DNA from: Marinobacter sp. BW6
Lineage (GTDB): Bacteria > Pseudomonadota > Gammaproteobacteria > Pseudomonadales > Oleiphilaceae
NCBI RefSeq assembly: GCF_008107725.1
Contig: NZ_VIRN01000064.1
Coordinates: forward strand, 1 to 64,000
Length of the DNA: 64,000 nucleotides
Direction of reading: 5' to 3'
Part shown: positions 16,635 to 24,492 of the stretch, piece after piece
How the letters are laid out: the number at the start of each line of letters is the position of its first letter
Position numbering within the stretch: the stretch's first letter is position 1
Notes under the pieces: generated by a model
Databases searched by the model: none
Told to the model about the DNA's origin: nothing
Seen by the model: only the letters and a program-made list of their open reading frames with translations
Made by a program: the position numbers and the translations under genes

Positions 16635-17438
16635 ATGAGCGACCTTCTCATGACGGACCTCACCCTGCCCCTGAACACCGGCCCGATCGCCCAACTGATT
16701 GATTTTGGTGGACCTGTGATGACGGTGCTCGTAGCGCTGGCGATATCCGGCATCGTTACCTTCGTGTATCTGATGCTCCTTGGCACTCTCTATGCGCCCC
16801 GTTTGTCCGGCCGGCTTAAAAAAACCGTAATGAACTGGCAGAACAATCCGTCGTTGGTGAAACCGTCAGAAGTTCGACATCAGGCCGGCCGATGGGGACG
16901 GATGAATCCGCTGCAGCGCCTTGTCACCGATACGATTGAAGCCATTCAGAACCGACAGGACGACCGGCAGATCCGGGAGACCGCCGCACGGGATGCGCAG
17001 CATTCTCTGGAGCCCTTCGAGGCGCCGCTAAAGATCATTGAAGTCATCGCAGCCCTGGCGCCACTGCTCGGCCTTTTGGGAACCGTGCTGGGCATGATGG
17101 AGGCCTTCAGTGCCATGGCGGCTACCGAGGGCCGAGCCAATGCTACCCAGCTCAGTGGCGGTATCTACGAAGCCCTGACCACCACAGCCGCGGGCCTGAT
17201 TGTGGCGATACCTTTCGCTGCGCTGGCTGCGTGGATCGAGTTCCGACTGCGACGCATTCACAAGACCATCAACAGCACACTGGTTTCGATTCTGCATATC
17301 GTACCGGAGCAGACTCTGGGCGCCGTTGAAGCAGACTACCCGTCTCCGGAACGAAAGCCTAATGCCGGGGCAACCAGCGACGAGTCCGACCGTTATTCAA
17401 CCGTCCGGGGTCAGCGATTCGCCCATGCAACTGGTTGA
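16635..17438 (+). CDS. exbB: ExbB/TolQ-type proton channel protein
   Basis: 267-aa inner-membrane protein of the MotA/TolQ/ExbB family with membrane segments at about 20-48, 135-165 and 178-200. The core LLGLLGTVLGMMEAFSAMA and GGIYEALTTTAAGLIVAIP are the family signatures. With ExbD it forms the proton-driven motor that energises TonB. The ATG at 16635 or the one at 16650 could be used. First gene of exbB-exbD-exbD2-tonB, directly behind a Fur box. Confidence 0.92.
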   Translation: MSDLLMTDLTLPLNTGPIAQLIDFGGPVMTVLVALAISGIVTFVYLMLLGTLYAPRLSGRLKKTVMNWQNNPSLVKPSEVRHQAGRWGRMNPLQRLVTDTIEAIQNRQDDRQIRETAARDAQHSLEPFEAPLKIIEVIAALAPLLGLLGTVLGMMEAFSAMAATEGRANATQLSGGIYEALTTTAAGLIVAIPFAALAAWIEFRLRRIHKTINSTLVSILHIVPEQTLGAVEADYPSPERKPNAGATSDESDRYSTVRGQRFAHATG

Positions 17439-17820
17439 GCCGAGGCCAAACCGTCCGATTCCAATCCGGATCACGCCCCTGATCGATGTGGTCTTCATAC
17501 TCCTGGTGTTCTTTATGCTGACCACCCGGCTACTGCCCGTGGACTACCTGGAGCTAGCCAATAACACATCGAGCCGCAGCACGGTCACCGGAGAGCCGCT
17601 GCCGGAGCTGACGGTGACGGCCAACGGCGACGTAAGGTGGCAGGGCCAGACGATAGCCCTTGACCGGCTGGTAGCCGAACTGCCTGAAGCCGGTATCACC
17701 GAAGTAAACCTGGCGACAGCAGATGACACATCTCTGGGAGCTTTCACCAGGGCCCTGAGCGCTTTGACTGACAGCGGCATCGACACTCACTGGAAGCGGA
17801 CAAACGCAACGACACCATGA
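17425..17820 (+). CDS. exbD: ExbD proton channel subunit
   Basis: 131-aa protein with one membrane segment near the N-terminus, IRITPLIDVVFILLVFFML, carrying the essential protonatable aspartate (Asp21), then a periplasmic domain. It overlaps the exbB end by 14 nt; an in-frame ATG at 17362 would add 21 residues but most ExbD proteins begin just before this segment. It pairs with ExbB to use the proton gradient for TonB. Its partner downstream is a second ExbD-like protein lacking this aspartate. Confidence 0.88.
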   Translation: MQLVEPRPNRPIPIRITPLIDVVFILLVFFMLTTRLLPVDYLELANNTSSRSTVTGEPLPELTVTANGDVRWQGQTIALDRLVAELPEAGITEVNLATADDTSLGAFTRALSALTDSGIDTHWKRTNATTP

Positions 17821-18227
17821 GCGATCTGGTTCCACCTCCTTTCACCTCCGGCAAAACCTTGATGGAACGCGTGGAAGATGCACTTCTGCCGTTGATCAAC
17901 CTGGTATTCCTGCTGCTGATGTTTTTCATCGTTGCCGGCCAGCTTGCCGATGACCCGCTACCAGAACTGCCCGCCACCGGCCAGGCCGAAGACCGGCAGT
18001 CGCCCCATGCAGACATGATTGTCAGCGCCAGCGGAGAGTGGAAGGTTGACGGTGAGCTGCTCAACAAGGAATCCCTGGTTGCCAGCCTGCCGGAACCGAA
18101 TGACCAGCAGCCCCTTAAAATTGCCGCTGCCGAGAGCATCACCATGGCAGATCTGGAAACACTCTTCCGCTTGCTGGAAAAGGCCGGGTATCAGGATATC
18201 CTGCTGTTGACGGAGCCTGGCCAATGA
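17817..18227 (+). CDS. Second ExbD-like protein, channel aspartate replaced by asparagine
   Basis: 136-aa protein with the ExbD layout: one membrane segment ([19 protein letters not shown], about 23-42) and a periplasmic domain of the same size as in the first ExbD. At the position of the essential Asp of the paralogue (PLIDVVF) it has Asn28 (PLINLVF). It overlaps exbD and tonB by ATGA on both sides, so it is fixed in the operon. Inferred role: structural partner in a heteromeric ExbD pair, or a paralogue adapted to a different step. Confidence 0.85.
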   Translation: MSDLVPPPFTSGKTLMERVEDALLPLINLVFLLLMFFIVAGQLADDPLPELPATGQAEDRQSPHADMIVSASGEWKVDGELLNKESLVASLPEPNDQQPLKIAAAESITMADLETLFRLLEKAGYQDILLLTEPGQ

Positions 18228-18964
18228 TGCCGCAACCGCCGCCCTTCCGGTGGGCATTTCTGCTGCTCGCAACGGTGTTGACCTTCGTCGCCCTGGCGAT
18301 CGCCTCTCCCGAAGAGACGGTGGAGCTCAACACCCTGGGCGAATCCGCGGTTAACACAGCGCCGGCCATCCGAATCAAGCTGGCCGGCGAACCCGCGCCG
18401 AAACCCGACCCTGCGCCGAAACCCGACCCTGCGCCGAAACCCGACCCTGCGCCAAAACCAGAGCCAAAACCGGACCCCGAACCGGAACCTGAGCCAGAAC
18501 CTGAGCCAGAACCTGAACCTGAGCCAGAGCCAGAGCCGGTAACGGAACCAACGCCCGAACCAGAGGTCGCCGGAGAGGTCACGGAAGCGGAAACACCGAG
18601 CGGTGATCCGGCAGAGGCTGCAACAGAGGAGCAGTCACAGGCGACCGTTCCACTGCAGAACGCTGGCGTTAAATCTGACGTGGATAATTACCTTTCCAAA
18701 CTCAGTCGCCACCTTGCCCGATATTATGAATATCCGCGCAGGGCGAGACGGCTTGGCCAGGAGGGCACACCCGTGATTGTGTTCGAGTTTCAAAGGGACG
18801 GATCCCTGGTGGCCCACAGCCTGAGAACCAGCTCTGGACACCAGCTCCTGGACGAGTCGGCGCTGGCCATGTTGGAACAGGCGGCGCCTCTGCCATCCGT
18901 ACCGGAAGCGATTGCAGGACATAAATTCCGCTACGCGCTGCCCGTGCGCTTTCGCCTTCGCTGA
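18224..18964 (+). CDS. tonB: TonB energy-transducing protein
   Basis: 246-aa protein: N-terminal membrane anchor (about 10-28), a proline-rich periplasmic linker (about 55-125, repeats of PAPKPD then PEPE), and a C-terminal TonB domain (about 150-246, [20 protein letters not shown], ...[13 protein letters not shown]). It carries energy from ExbB/ExbD to outer-membrane receptors for siderophores or haem. The linker is encoded by an 18-bp tandem repeat. Last gene of the Fur-box operon. Confidence 0.95.
   Translation: MMPQPPPFRWAFLLLATVLTFVALAIASPEETVELNTLGESAVNTAPAIRIKLAGEPAPKPDPAPKPDPAPKPDPAPKPEPKPDPEPEPEPEPEPEPEPEPEPEPVTEPTPEPEVAGEVTEAETPSGDPAEAATEEQSQATVPLQNAGVKSDVDNYLSKLSRHLARYYEYPRRARRLGQEGTPVIVFEFQRDGSLVAHSLRTSSGHQLLDESALAMLEQAAPLPSVPEAIAGHKFRYALPVRFRLR
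18395..18448 (+). repeat. 18-bp tandem repeat in tonB, three exact copies
   Basis: The unit GCGCCGAAACCCGACCCT occurs three times in register (18395-18412, 18413-18430, 18431-18448) followed by a diverged partial copy. Each copy encodes APKPDP, so copy-number change would lengthen or shorten the TonB linker in frame. Confidence 0.9.
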
Positions 18965-19008
18965 GCCCCGCTTGGGCTGCGCCAGGTTGCAGCAACCGTC
19001 AACTATCA

Positions 19009-19025
19009 CGCACCGATCGGGTGCG
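19009..19025. promoter_or_regulatory. NtrC-type binding site
   Basis: CGCACC-GATCG-GGTGCG is a perfect palindrome that matches the NtrC consensus (GCACC N5 GGTGC). It is about 100 bp upstream of the sigma-54 promoter candidate of nirC, a usual enhancer distance. Confidence 0.75.
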
Positions 19026-19123
19026 TAATATCAGAAGTCGCATCTTCCCTCCAAGCCAGGCGAATCCACTTCCAATAATTTACCCTGCTGATTTAACGAT
19101 GTTTTTTTGAAATCCGGCCAATC

Positions 19124-19139
19124 TGGCACAGTCTCTGCA
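19124..19139 (+). promoter_or_regulatory. Sigma-54 (-24/-12) promoter candidate of nirC
   Basis: TGGCACAGTCTCTGCA keeps GG and GC at the invariant spacing of sigma-54 promoters (consensus TGGCAC N5 TTGCA). Transcription would begin near 19150, exactly before the first leader hairpin. Confidence 0.75.
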
Positions 19140-19150
19140 AATTTTCGGAC

Positions 19151-19207
19151 AGCGGAACCAATAGCGGTTCTGTTCACAGCGACAGATTCATTCAGACGAC
19201 GGCGTCT
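19151..19207 (+). promoter_or_regulatory. Two leader hairpins with six-base loops upstream of nirC
   Basis: First hairpin: GAACC (19155-19159), loop AATAGC, GGTTC (19166-19170), extended by wobble pairs to 19151-19174. Second: AGAC (19194-19197), loop GACGGC, GTCT (19204-19207), which overlaps the 5' arm of the terminator. The geometry matches ANTAR antiterminator targets, but the loops deviate from the A1/G4 rule, so the assignment is tentative. Confidence 0.5.
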
Positions 19208-19251
19208 ACTTGCACCTGCAGATTGCAGGCAGCAAGTAACGCCGTTTTTTT
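19199..19251 (+). terminator. Leader terminator (attenuator) before nirC
   Basis: Long hairpin: ACGGCGT (19199-19205) with ACGCCGT (19239-19245), ACTTGC with GCAAGT, CCTGCA with TGCAGG, then seven T. It lies 51 nt before the nirC start on the same strand, so it must be bypassed for nirC to be expressed. Confidence 0.85.
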
Positions 19252-19301
19252 ATGGCCAACTCGAAAGTCTGGCCACTTGATAGAAGTCAGAGGAAAACAC
19301 T

Positions 19302-20150
19302 ATGTCTTACATTGTGCCTTCGGAATTCGTCACCAAAATGGTCGACGCCGGCGAATCCAAGATTTACATGTCTACCCGGGACACCCTGATCCGGGCCTTT
19401 ATGGCCGGGGCCATTCTGGCTCTTGCCGCAGCGTTTGCCATTACCGTTGCAGTCCAGACTGGCGTCTTCCTGATCGGCGCCATCCTGTTCCCGATCGGTT
19501 TTTGCATGCTCTACCTGATGGGCTTTGACCTGCTAACCGGCGTGTTCATGCTCACACCCCTGGCGTTGCTTGATAAACGACCCGGCGTAACTCCGGCCGC
19601 GATTCTGCGTAACTGGGGCTGGGTTTTCCTTGGCAACCTGGGCGGCGCGCTGACCGTGGCATTCATGATGGCCTTCATCTTCACCTATGGTTTCAACACC
19701 GATCCAGGTGCCGTTGGTGCCAAGATCGCCAGTGTCGGCGAAGCGCGTACGCTTGGTTATGCGGAATACGGTGCAGCCGGCTGGGCTACCATTTTCATCC
19801 GCGGCATGCTGTGCAACTGGATGGTCTCCATGGGCGTCGTTGGCGCCATGATTTCCACCAATGTCAGCGGCAAAGTACTGGCCATGTGGATGCCAATCAT
19901 GCTGTTCTTCTTCATGGGTTTCGAGCACTCCATCGTGAACATGTTCCTGTTCCCGTCTGCCATCATCATGGGCGGTGAGTTCTCGGTGATGGACTACCTG
20001 TGGTGGAACGAGATTCCCACCGTGCTGGGTAATCTGGTGGGCGGTCTGGCCTTTACCGGCCTGACCCTCTACACCACCCACGTGCGGACCGCGCCCAAAC
20101 GCAAGATTGCGCCAACCTACAACGACGCCGGCCTGGCCCGCTCGAACTAA
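19302..20150 (+). CDS. nirC: Formate/nitrite transporter family channel, NirC-like
   Basis: 282-aa membrane protein of the FNT family with six hydrophobic segments. Family features include LFPIGFCMLYLMGFDLLTGVF, the repeat-like NLGGALTVAF, GMLCNWMVSMGV and the FMGFEHSIVNMF stretch with the conserved channel histidine. Such channels pass nitrite or formate; the position in a nitrate assimilation cluster and an attenuated sigma-54 leader point to nitrite. GAGG precedes the ATG. A terminator follows at 20164. Confidence 0.9.
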   Translation: MSYIVPSEFVTKMVDAGESKIYMSTRDTLIRAFMAGAILALAAAFAITVAVQTGVFLIGAILFPIGFCMLYLMGFDLLTGVFMLTPLALLDKRPGVTPAAILRNWGWVFLGNLGGALTVAFMMAFIFTYGFNTDPGAVGAKIASVGEARTLGYAEYGAAGWATIFIRGMLCNWMVSMGVVGAMISTNVSGKVLAMWMPIMLFFFMGFEHSIVNMFLFPSAIIMGGEFSVMDYLWWNEIPTVLGNLVGGLAFTGLTLYTTHVRTAPKRKIAPTYNDAGLARSN

Positions 20151-20163
20151 GCCAGGTCCTCCT

Positions 20164-20200
20164 GCAACTCCGGCCGCCGCACCCGCCGGAGTTGCTTTTT
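20164..20200 (+). terminator. Intrinsic terminator after nirC
   Basis: GCAACTCCGG (20164-20173) pairs with CCGGAGTTGC (20186-20195), followed by TTTTT. It lies between nirC and the kinase gene, so the kinase is reached only by read-through or from its own promoter. Confidence 0.85.
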
Positions 20201-20227
20201 CCTTTATCGAGGAAACGGCTCTTCTCA

Positions 20228-21952
20228 ATGACCACGCCCCTTTCCATCTCCGCCGGCCAGTACTCTGACGCTGGCGCAAAGCCAGTGAACCAGGACTTCC
20301 ACGGTTTGTTGGTTCCCACGGGCAATCAGCTGGTTACCAAGGGTATCGCCGTTGCCATCGCTGACGGCATCAGCTCCAGTAACGTCAGCCAGATTGCCAG
20401 CGAGTCGGCCGTCGCCGGTTTTCTCAGCGACTACTTTTCCACCCCGGAGAGCTGGTCAGTCAAACAGTCCGCCCAACAGGTGCTAAGGGCAACCAATGCC
20501 TGGCTCCACGCCCAGACCCGGCAAAGCCAATACCGCTATGACCGCGACCGGGGCTATGTCTGTACCCTGAGCGTAATGGTGCTCAGGTCGGCCACGGCGC
20601 ACCTGTTTCATATTGGCGATGCCCGCATCTACCGAGTCCACTCCGGGCAGCTTGAACAGCTCAGTACCGATCATCGGCTCTGGCTCTCCCGGGAAGACAG
20701 TTGCCTGACCCGTGCCATGGGCATCGGAGACCAATTGGATATCGATTATCAAAGCCTGCCGATACAACCCGGCGACACATTCCTGTTGACCACCGATGGC
20801 ATCCATGAGCACCTGGACGAGCGAACCATGGCCCGCATCGTTCGGGAATCGTCCGATGACCTGGACGGGGCCGCCCGCCAGCTGGCAGCCGCAGCCCTCG
20901 AACGGGGTAGCAGTGACAACCTGACGGCCCAGATCATCCGGGTCGACTCAGTGCCCACAGCGCGGGAAAGCAGCGAGTTGTTCCATGAGCTGGCCGGGCT
21001 ACCGTTTGCGCCGGAACTGCAGCCGGGGCAACGTCTGGATGGCTACCGAATTCTGAGACAGATTCACGCCAGCAGCCGCAGCCACGTCTACCTGGCCGTG
21101 GATGAGGAAACCGGAACCCGGGTGGTGCTGAAGATGCCATCACTGGAACAGCGGCACGATGCGGTTTATCTGGAACAGTTTTCCACCGAGCATTGGATTG
21201 CCCGGCGAATCAGCAGCGCCCATGTGGCAAGACCGTTCCAATCAGACCGACACCCCAGCTTTCTATACCAGACCACAGAGTTTGTGGACGGCTGTACCTT
21301 GCGGCAATGGATGCTGGATAACCCGACACCGGCGCTCGAAACTGTACGCAATCTCGTCGAGCAGATTGGTAAAGGTTTGCGGGCATTCCATCGGCTTGAA
21401 ATGGTGCACCAGGATCTGAAACCGGAAAACGTGCTCGTGGATGCCCACGGCACTGTCACCCTGATCGATTTCGGTGCCACCCGGGTGGCCGGGCTGGAGG
21501 AACCTGACAATAGCCAGGAAGGCGCCCCACGGGGAGCGGCTCTTTACAGTGCCCCGGAGACCTTTCTCGGAGAGCCAGGGAGCTGGTTATCGGACCAGTT
21601 TTCCCTGGGAGTGATTACCTATCAGTTGCTCACCGGCCAGCTCCCCTACGGCCCGGAAGTACCTAAAATCCACAGTCGGAACCAGCTTCGTGGCCTGAAC
21701 TATCAGCCCGCACGGCAGTTCCGGGAGAATCTGCCCGGCTGGGTCGATGATGCCATCGAAAAAGCGGTTCATCCTCAGGCCCACCGGCGCTACCCGGCAC
21801 TCTCGGAATACCTGTACAACCTTCGCCACCCGCCTGTCGACTGGCATAAGCGTCATCGGCCGCCACTGATTGAGCGATATCCGGTTGCCTTCTGGCAGGG
21901 CGTTTCCGGTTTACTGCTTCTGGCATTGCTGGCAGCCCTCGCCCTGGGCTGA
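20228..21952 (+). CDS. Fused PP2C phosphatase and serine/threonine kinase, membrane-anchored
   Basis: 574-aa protein. Residues about 5-240 are a PP2C-type phosphatase (VAIADGISSSN, HIGDARIYRVHSG, LLTTDGIHEHL, SSDNLTAQIIRV). Residues about 265-530 are a Hanks-type kinase with a Lys in RVVLKMP, HQDLKPENVLVD, LIDFGATR and SAPETFLGE. The C-terminus is a single membrane anchor (GLLLLALLAALALG). The glycine loop is poorly conserved and HRD reads HQD. Start 20228 is chosen over 20192, which lies inside the nirC terminator. A similar fusion accompanies nirBD and nasA in pseudomonads, so a role in tuning nitrate assimilation is likely; targets are unknown. Confidence 0.88.
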   Translation: MTTPLSISAGQYSDAGAKPVNQDFHGLLVPTGNQLVTKGIAVAIADGISSSNVSQIASESAVAGFLSDYFSTPESWSVKQSAQQVLRATNAWLHAQTRQSQYRYDRDRGYVCTLSVMVLRSATAHLFHIGDARIYRVHSGQLEQLSTDHRLWLSREDSCLTRAMGIGDQLDIDYQSLPIQPGDTFLLTTDGIHEHLDERTMARIVRESSDDLDGAARQLAAAALERGSSDNLTAQIIRVDSVPTARESSELFHELAGLPFAPELQPGQRLDGYRILRQIHASSRSHVYLAVDEETGTRVVLKMPSLEQRHDAVYLEQFSTEHWIARRISSAHVARPFQSDRHPSFLYQTTEFVDGCTLRQWMLDNPTPALETVRNLVEQIGKGLRAFHRLEMVHQDLKPENVLVDAHGTVTLIDFGATRVAGLEEPDNSQEGAPRGAALYSAPETFLGEPGSWLSDQFSLGVITYQLLTGQLPYGPEVPKIHSRNQLRGLNYQPARQFRENLPGWVDDAIEKAVHPQAHRRYPALSEYLYNLRHPPVDWHKRHRPPLIERYPVAFWQGVSGLLLLALLAALALG

Positions 21953-22088
21953 ATTCGGTATTGCCCAAGCGAAATTTTGCCTCGCAAGCAATCCTTCGCC
22001 TGGCGTCAAGGCGCGGGATTGCCTGGGCCTACCCAAGCGTCACCCCCGAAAACAAATAACTTACTGTTTTAAAGACTATTACCACTAT

Positions 22089-22104
22089 TGGCACAGGCTT
22101 TGTA
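22089..22104 (+). promoter_or_regulatory. Sigma-54-like promoter candidate of hcp
   Basis: TGGCACAGGCTTTGTA matches TGGCAC N5 TTGCA except that the -12 GC reads GT. The predicted start is near 22115, about 54 nt before the hcp ATG. Sigma-54 control of hcp is known for several type VI systems. Confidence 0.5.
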
Positions 22105-22110
22105 ATGAAA

Positions 22111-22138
22111 GTCCGCGTCCAGGGAACACTCCGCGGAC
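22111..22138 (+). other. Hairpin in the hcp upstream region
   Basis: GTCCGCG (22111-22117) and CGCGGAC (22132-22138) are perfect complements around a 14-nt loop, ending 30 nt before the hcp start. It could be a 5' mRNA stabilising stem or an operator. Confidence 0.5.
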
Positions 22139-22168
22139 AACATTCATTCACAAGTCATGGAGCAGACT

Positions 22169-22687
22169 ATGCCAACTCCTTGTTATATCAGTATCGAAGG
22201 CCAAACCCAGGGCAACATCACTGCCGGCGCATTCACTTCCGATTCCGTCGGCAACATCTACGTGGAAGGTCACGAAGACGAAGTGCTGGTTCAGGAATTC
22301 AGCCATGTCGTTACCGTACCGACGGACCCCCAGTCCGGTCAGCCGTCCGGCCAGCGCGTCCACAAGCCTTTCAAGTTCACCTCCGCCCTGAACAAGGCCA
22401 CCCCGCTGATGTACAACGCCCTGGCCTCCGGCGAGATGCTGCCCAAGGTCGAGCTGAAGTGGTACCGCACCTCTGTTGAGGGCAAGCAGGAGCACTTCTT
22501 CTCCACCATCCTCGAAGATGCCACCATCATCGACATCAACTGCAACATGCCCCACTGCCAGGACGCCGGCAACGCTGATTTCACCCAGTTGGTGACGGTT
22601 TCCGTGTCCTACCGCAAGGTAACCTGGGAGCACGCCGTTGCCGGTACTTCCGGTGCTGACGACTGGCGTTCGCCGATCGAGGCGTAA
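22169..22687 (+). CDS. hcp: Orphan Hcp, type VI secretion tube protein
   Basis: 172-aa Hcp1-family protein (MPTPCYISIEGQTQGNI, QEFSHVVTVPTDPQSG, HKPFKFTSALNKATPLM, ILEDATIIDINCNM). Hcp hexamers build the tube of the type VI secretion system and carry effectors. GGAG lies 8 nt before the ATG at 22169, better than the upstream one at 22157. No other type VI genes are in the window, so it is an orphan copy. It follows the kinase gene with its own promoter candidate and converges with the AbiE genes. Confidence 0.92.
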   Translation: MPTPCYISIEGQTQGNITAGAFTSDSVGNIYVEGHEDEVLVQEFSHVVTVPTDPQSGQPSGQRVHKPFKFTSALNKATPLMYNALASGEMLPKVELKWYRTSVEGKQEHFFSTILEDATIIDINCNMPHCQDAGNADFTQLVTVSVSYRKVTWEHAVAGTSGADDWRSPIEA

Positions 22688-22710
22688 GTCAATCCGCAGT
22701 GAGCGGAATA

Positions 22711-22744
22711 GATGCTCCGGAGACCAGAGGGTCCTCGGAGCATC
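22711..22744. terminator. Hairpin between convergent hcp and abiEii
   Basis: GATGCTCCG (22711-22719) pairs with CGGAGCATC (22736-22744), and the stem continues inward to an AGAG loop with one mismatch. There is no T-run on either side, so it may act as a bidirectional or weak terminator or as a 3'-end stabiliser. It overlaps the abiEii stop codon. Confidence 0.5.
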
Positions 22745-23642
22745 AGCTTTGGAGAGTCCATGGACCGGGTGGGTGCCAAATTTCCCTGGGCGCGTCCACG
22801 TCTCTGCTCAGCATCAAAGGGCTGAGGAACTCAACCACCGCCTCTACTACCTCCGAAAAAGCCTCTGGCACATGTTCTTGGCCAAGGCGTTTACGGAAAG
22901 CGCGCCACTGTGGTTGCTTGCTGTCCATAAAAGCGGCAGAAAAGGGATTGGTTTCAGGGATTTCTGTCCCACGCTTCCGGAAGGTGCCCTCAACCGCCCC
23001 CTCGAGATTTTCCAACCGGAACTCGTGCTGACGCGAAAGCAGCCAGATATCGTAAAAGTCCTTCATCCGGCTGTTCAGTTCGCCAAGGTTGACCATAGCC
23101 TGGAACTTCTCAGCAATCGAGGATTCCGGGGTGTAGCACTTAATCCGTGCAGTTGGAAAATCCAGCAAGCCCGGGAACTCCAGCCAGGATGGGAACGGAA
23201 ATACAGAATCGCCAAAGCCAATATCCAGTTGCATTGGAATCCTGGCGTTGTCGAGAAAACCGCTGAAGGTCACCCTTAGCCCCTGATAGTCTGCGTCTTC
23301 GGTAATGGTCTCCGCCTTCAGGGTATCCGGATCAAATCGCAAGCCATCATCCGGCACCTCAGTCGCAATAATCTCGCCCACCTGGGCAAGAATGGCCTCT
23401 GGATCATTGCTCGTCTGGCCCGACATATCGATATCCCGTGTCGGTCTGCTGTTCGGCCCCTGCATTGCCCAGAGCATCAGCGCACCTTTGAGGGTAAAGC
23501 AGCGGTTATGGGGCGACTGACTCAACCGGTAAAGAAACCGCTCCATGGCGAAATACTGCAGCAGTTCATCAAAGCGGCGCTTTTCTTCCCGGGACTTATT
23601 CAGCAATCTCTGCCGAACGGACGCAGCAGTGTTTTGTGCCAC
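22743..23642 (-). CDS. abiEii: AbiEii-type nucleotidyltransferase toxin
   Basis: 299-aa protein of the DUF1814/AbiEii family, nucleotidyltransferases that act as toxins in type IV toxin-antitoxin and abortive-infection systems. The nucleotidyltransferase core shows CFTLKGALML and RPTRDIDMSG (Asp pair for metal binding), later SIAEKFQAMV and MKDFYDIWLL, the conserved KxxD-type motifs. The GTG start at 23642 has AAGGAGA just upstream. It is downstream of its antitoxin gene with a gap of 47 nt. Probably horizontally acquired; it interrupts the nitrate gene order. Confidence 0.9.
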   Translation of the reverse strand: MAQNTAASVRQRLLNKSREEKRRFDELLQYFAMERFLYRLSQSPHNRCFTLKGALMLWAMQGPNSRPTRDIDMSGQTSNDPEAILAQVGEIIATEVPDDGLRFDPDTLKAETITEDADYQGLRVTFSGFLDNARIPMQLDIGFGDSVFPFPSWLEFPGLLDFPTARIKCYTPESSIAEKFQAMVNLGELNSRMKDFYDIWLLSRQHEFRLENLEGAVEGTFRKRGTEIPETNPFSAAFMDSKQPQWRAFRKRLGQEHVPEAFSEVVEAVVEFLSPLMLSRDVDAPREIWHPPGPWTLQS

Positions 23643-23689
23643 CGTGATCTCCTTTCACTCTTTTAATTCCATCGCCAGGATGATTCTGT

Positions 23690-24310
23690 TCACAGCTTGG
23701 CTTCCAAGTAGGGTGCCATGACATTGGCGACCCTGCAGATTCTGGCATATTCCATCAGTTTGCCTGGACGGAAGTTTTTGCGGGTGCGGTATAGATCCAA
23801 CGCCTCCAGAACCACATCCATGCCGATGCGGTTCCGGAACTTGAAACAGTCCGCCAGGGTTTTCTCCGGGTTGTAGACGTTCAGAGTAATGCCATCTACG
23901 TCGACCTGCTCAATGCCTGCATTGAAGGCCTGTCCGGAGAATCGGTACCCGGCCACCGGCGGATAATCCAGCACCGGCAGGCGGGCACCTCGCTCCACTG
24001 CCAGATGCACCTGATGCGGAATCTGCGTAGTAATGCCGTGCCAGTCCAGCGCGGAAATCAGGCAAAGCACTGCATTGGGGAAACGGGTAACGGCAGCCAC
24101 CAGATCCGGGTTCTCTATTGAGGGCAGGTCCGCCAGCCGGTAAAGACCACGGCTGACCGGCTCAATCAGCCCCTCGTCCCGAAGCTGATAGAACTGGTAC
24201 CGGCTAAAGCCTCGAGCCAGCGCTTCTGTCAGGCGGAGCTGGCCGCCGCGTTGACGGAACATGGTTTGGAGTTGTGCCCTGGAAGATCGGGCGGAGTCGG
24301 GGTCAGACAA
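23690..24310 (-). CDS. abiEi: AbiEi-type antitoxin and transcriptional autorepressor
   Basis: About 206 aa, with an N-terminal winged-helix region (ARGFSRYQFYQLRDEGL, ...SRGLYRLADL) and the C-terminal AbiEi domain (FPNAVLCLISALDWHG, NPEKTLADCFKFRNRIG). AbiEi proteins neutralise the toxin indirectly and bind inverted repeats at their own promoter. The start is uncertain: the TTG at 24310 keeps the first helix (AQLQTMFRQRGG) but lies inside the operator; the first ATG is at 24262 and lacks a clear ribosome binding site. Confidence 0.88.
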   Translation of the reverse strand: MSDPDSARSSRAQLQTMFRQRGGQLRLTEALARGFSRYQFYQLRDEGLIEPVSRGLYRLADLPSIENPDLVAAVTRFPNAVLCLISALDWHGITTQIPHQVHLAVERGARLPVLDYPPVAGYRFSGQAFNAGIEQVDVDGITLNVYNPEKTLADCFKFRNRIGMDVVLEALDLYRTRKNFRPGKLMEYARICRVANVMAPYLEAKL

Positions 24311-24350
24311 ATCGTCACCACTTATTTATATATGGTGACAGTTTGTCTGA
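24303..24350. promoter_or_regulatory. AbiE operator: long inverted repeat over the promoter
   Basis: Arms 24303-24320 and 24333-24350 (18 nt each) are complementary at 16 positions: TCAGACAAA and GTCACCA pair perfectly and only the two bases between them differ. The 12-nt centre reads, on the minus strand, TATATAAATAAG, a likely -10 element. Binding of AbiEi here would block its own promoter. Confidence 0.85.
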
Positions 24351-24492
24351 ATGGCATAGATCATTCAAGTATCGGCTTCGCTGGACCTTTCCCAAGGTCG
24401 ATAATCTGTACCACCGCATAATATTGCCGAGCCAGACCATAGCAAACCGTAAATTCGAACGTTAAGCTTGTCTATTCTTACGCATCCGTGAA

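Larger units (their letters stand above)
18965..19301 (+). promoter_or_regulatory. Regulatory region and leader of nirC
   Basis: This 337-bp gap holds, in order, an NtrC-type palindrome (19009-19025), a sigma-54 promoter candidate (19124-19139), a hairpin starting at the predicted transcription start (19151-19174), a second hairpin (19194-19207) and a strong terminator (19199-19251) before nirC. The parts are listed separately. No gene was seen in it. Confidence 0.75.

Noticed and set aside
18135..18590. Repetitive Gly/Ser-rich open frame opposite tonB
   Set aside because: It is the antisense reading of the proline/glutamate repeat of TonB, not a gene.
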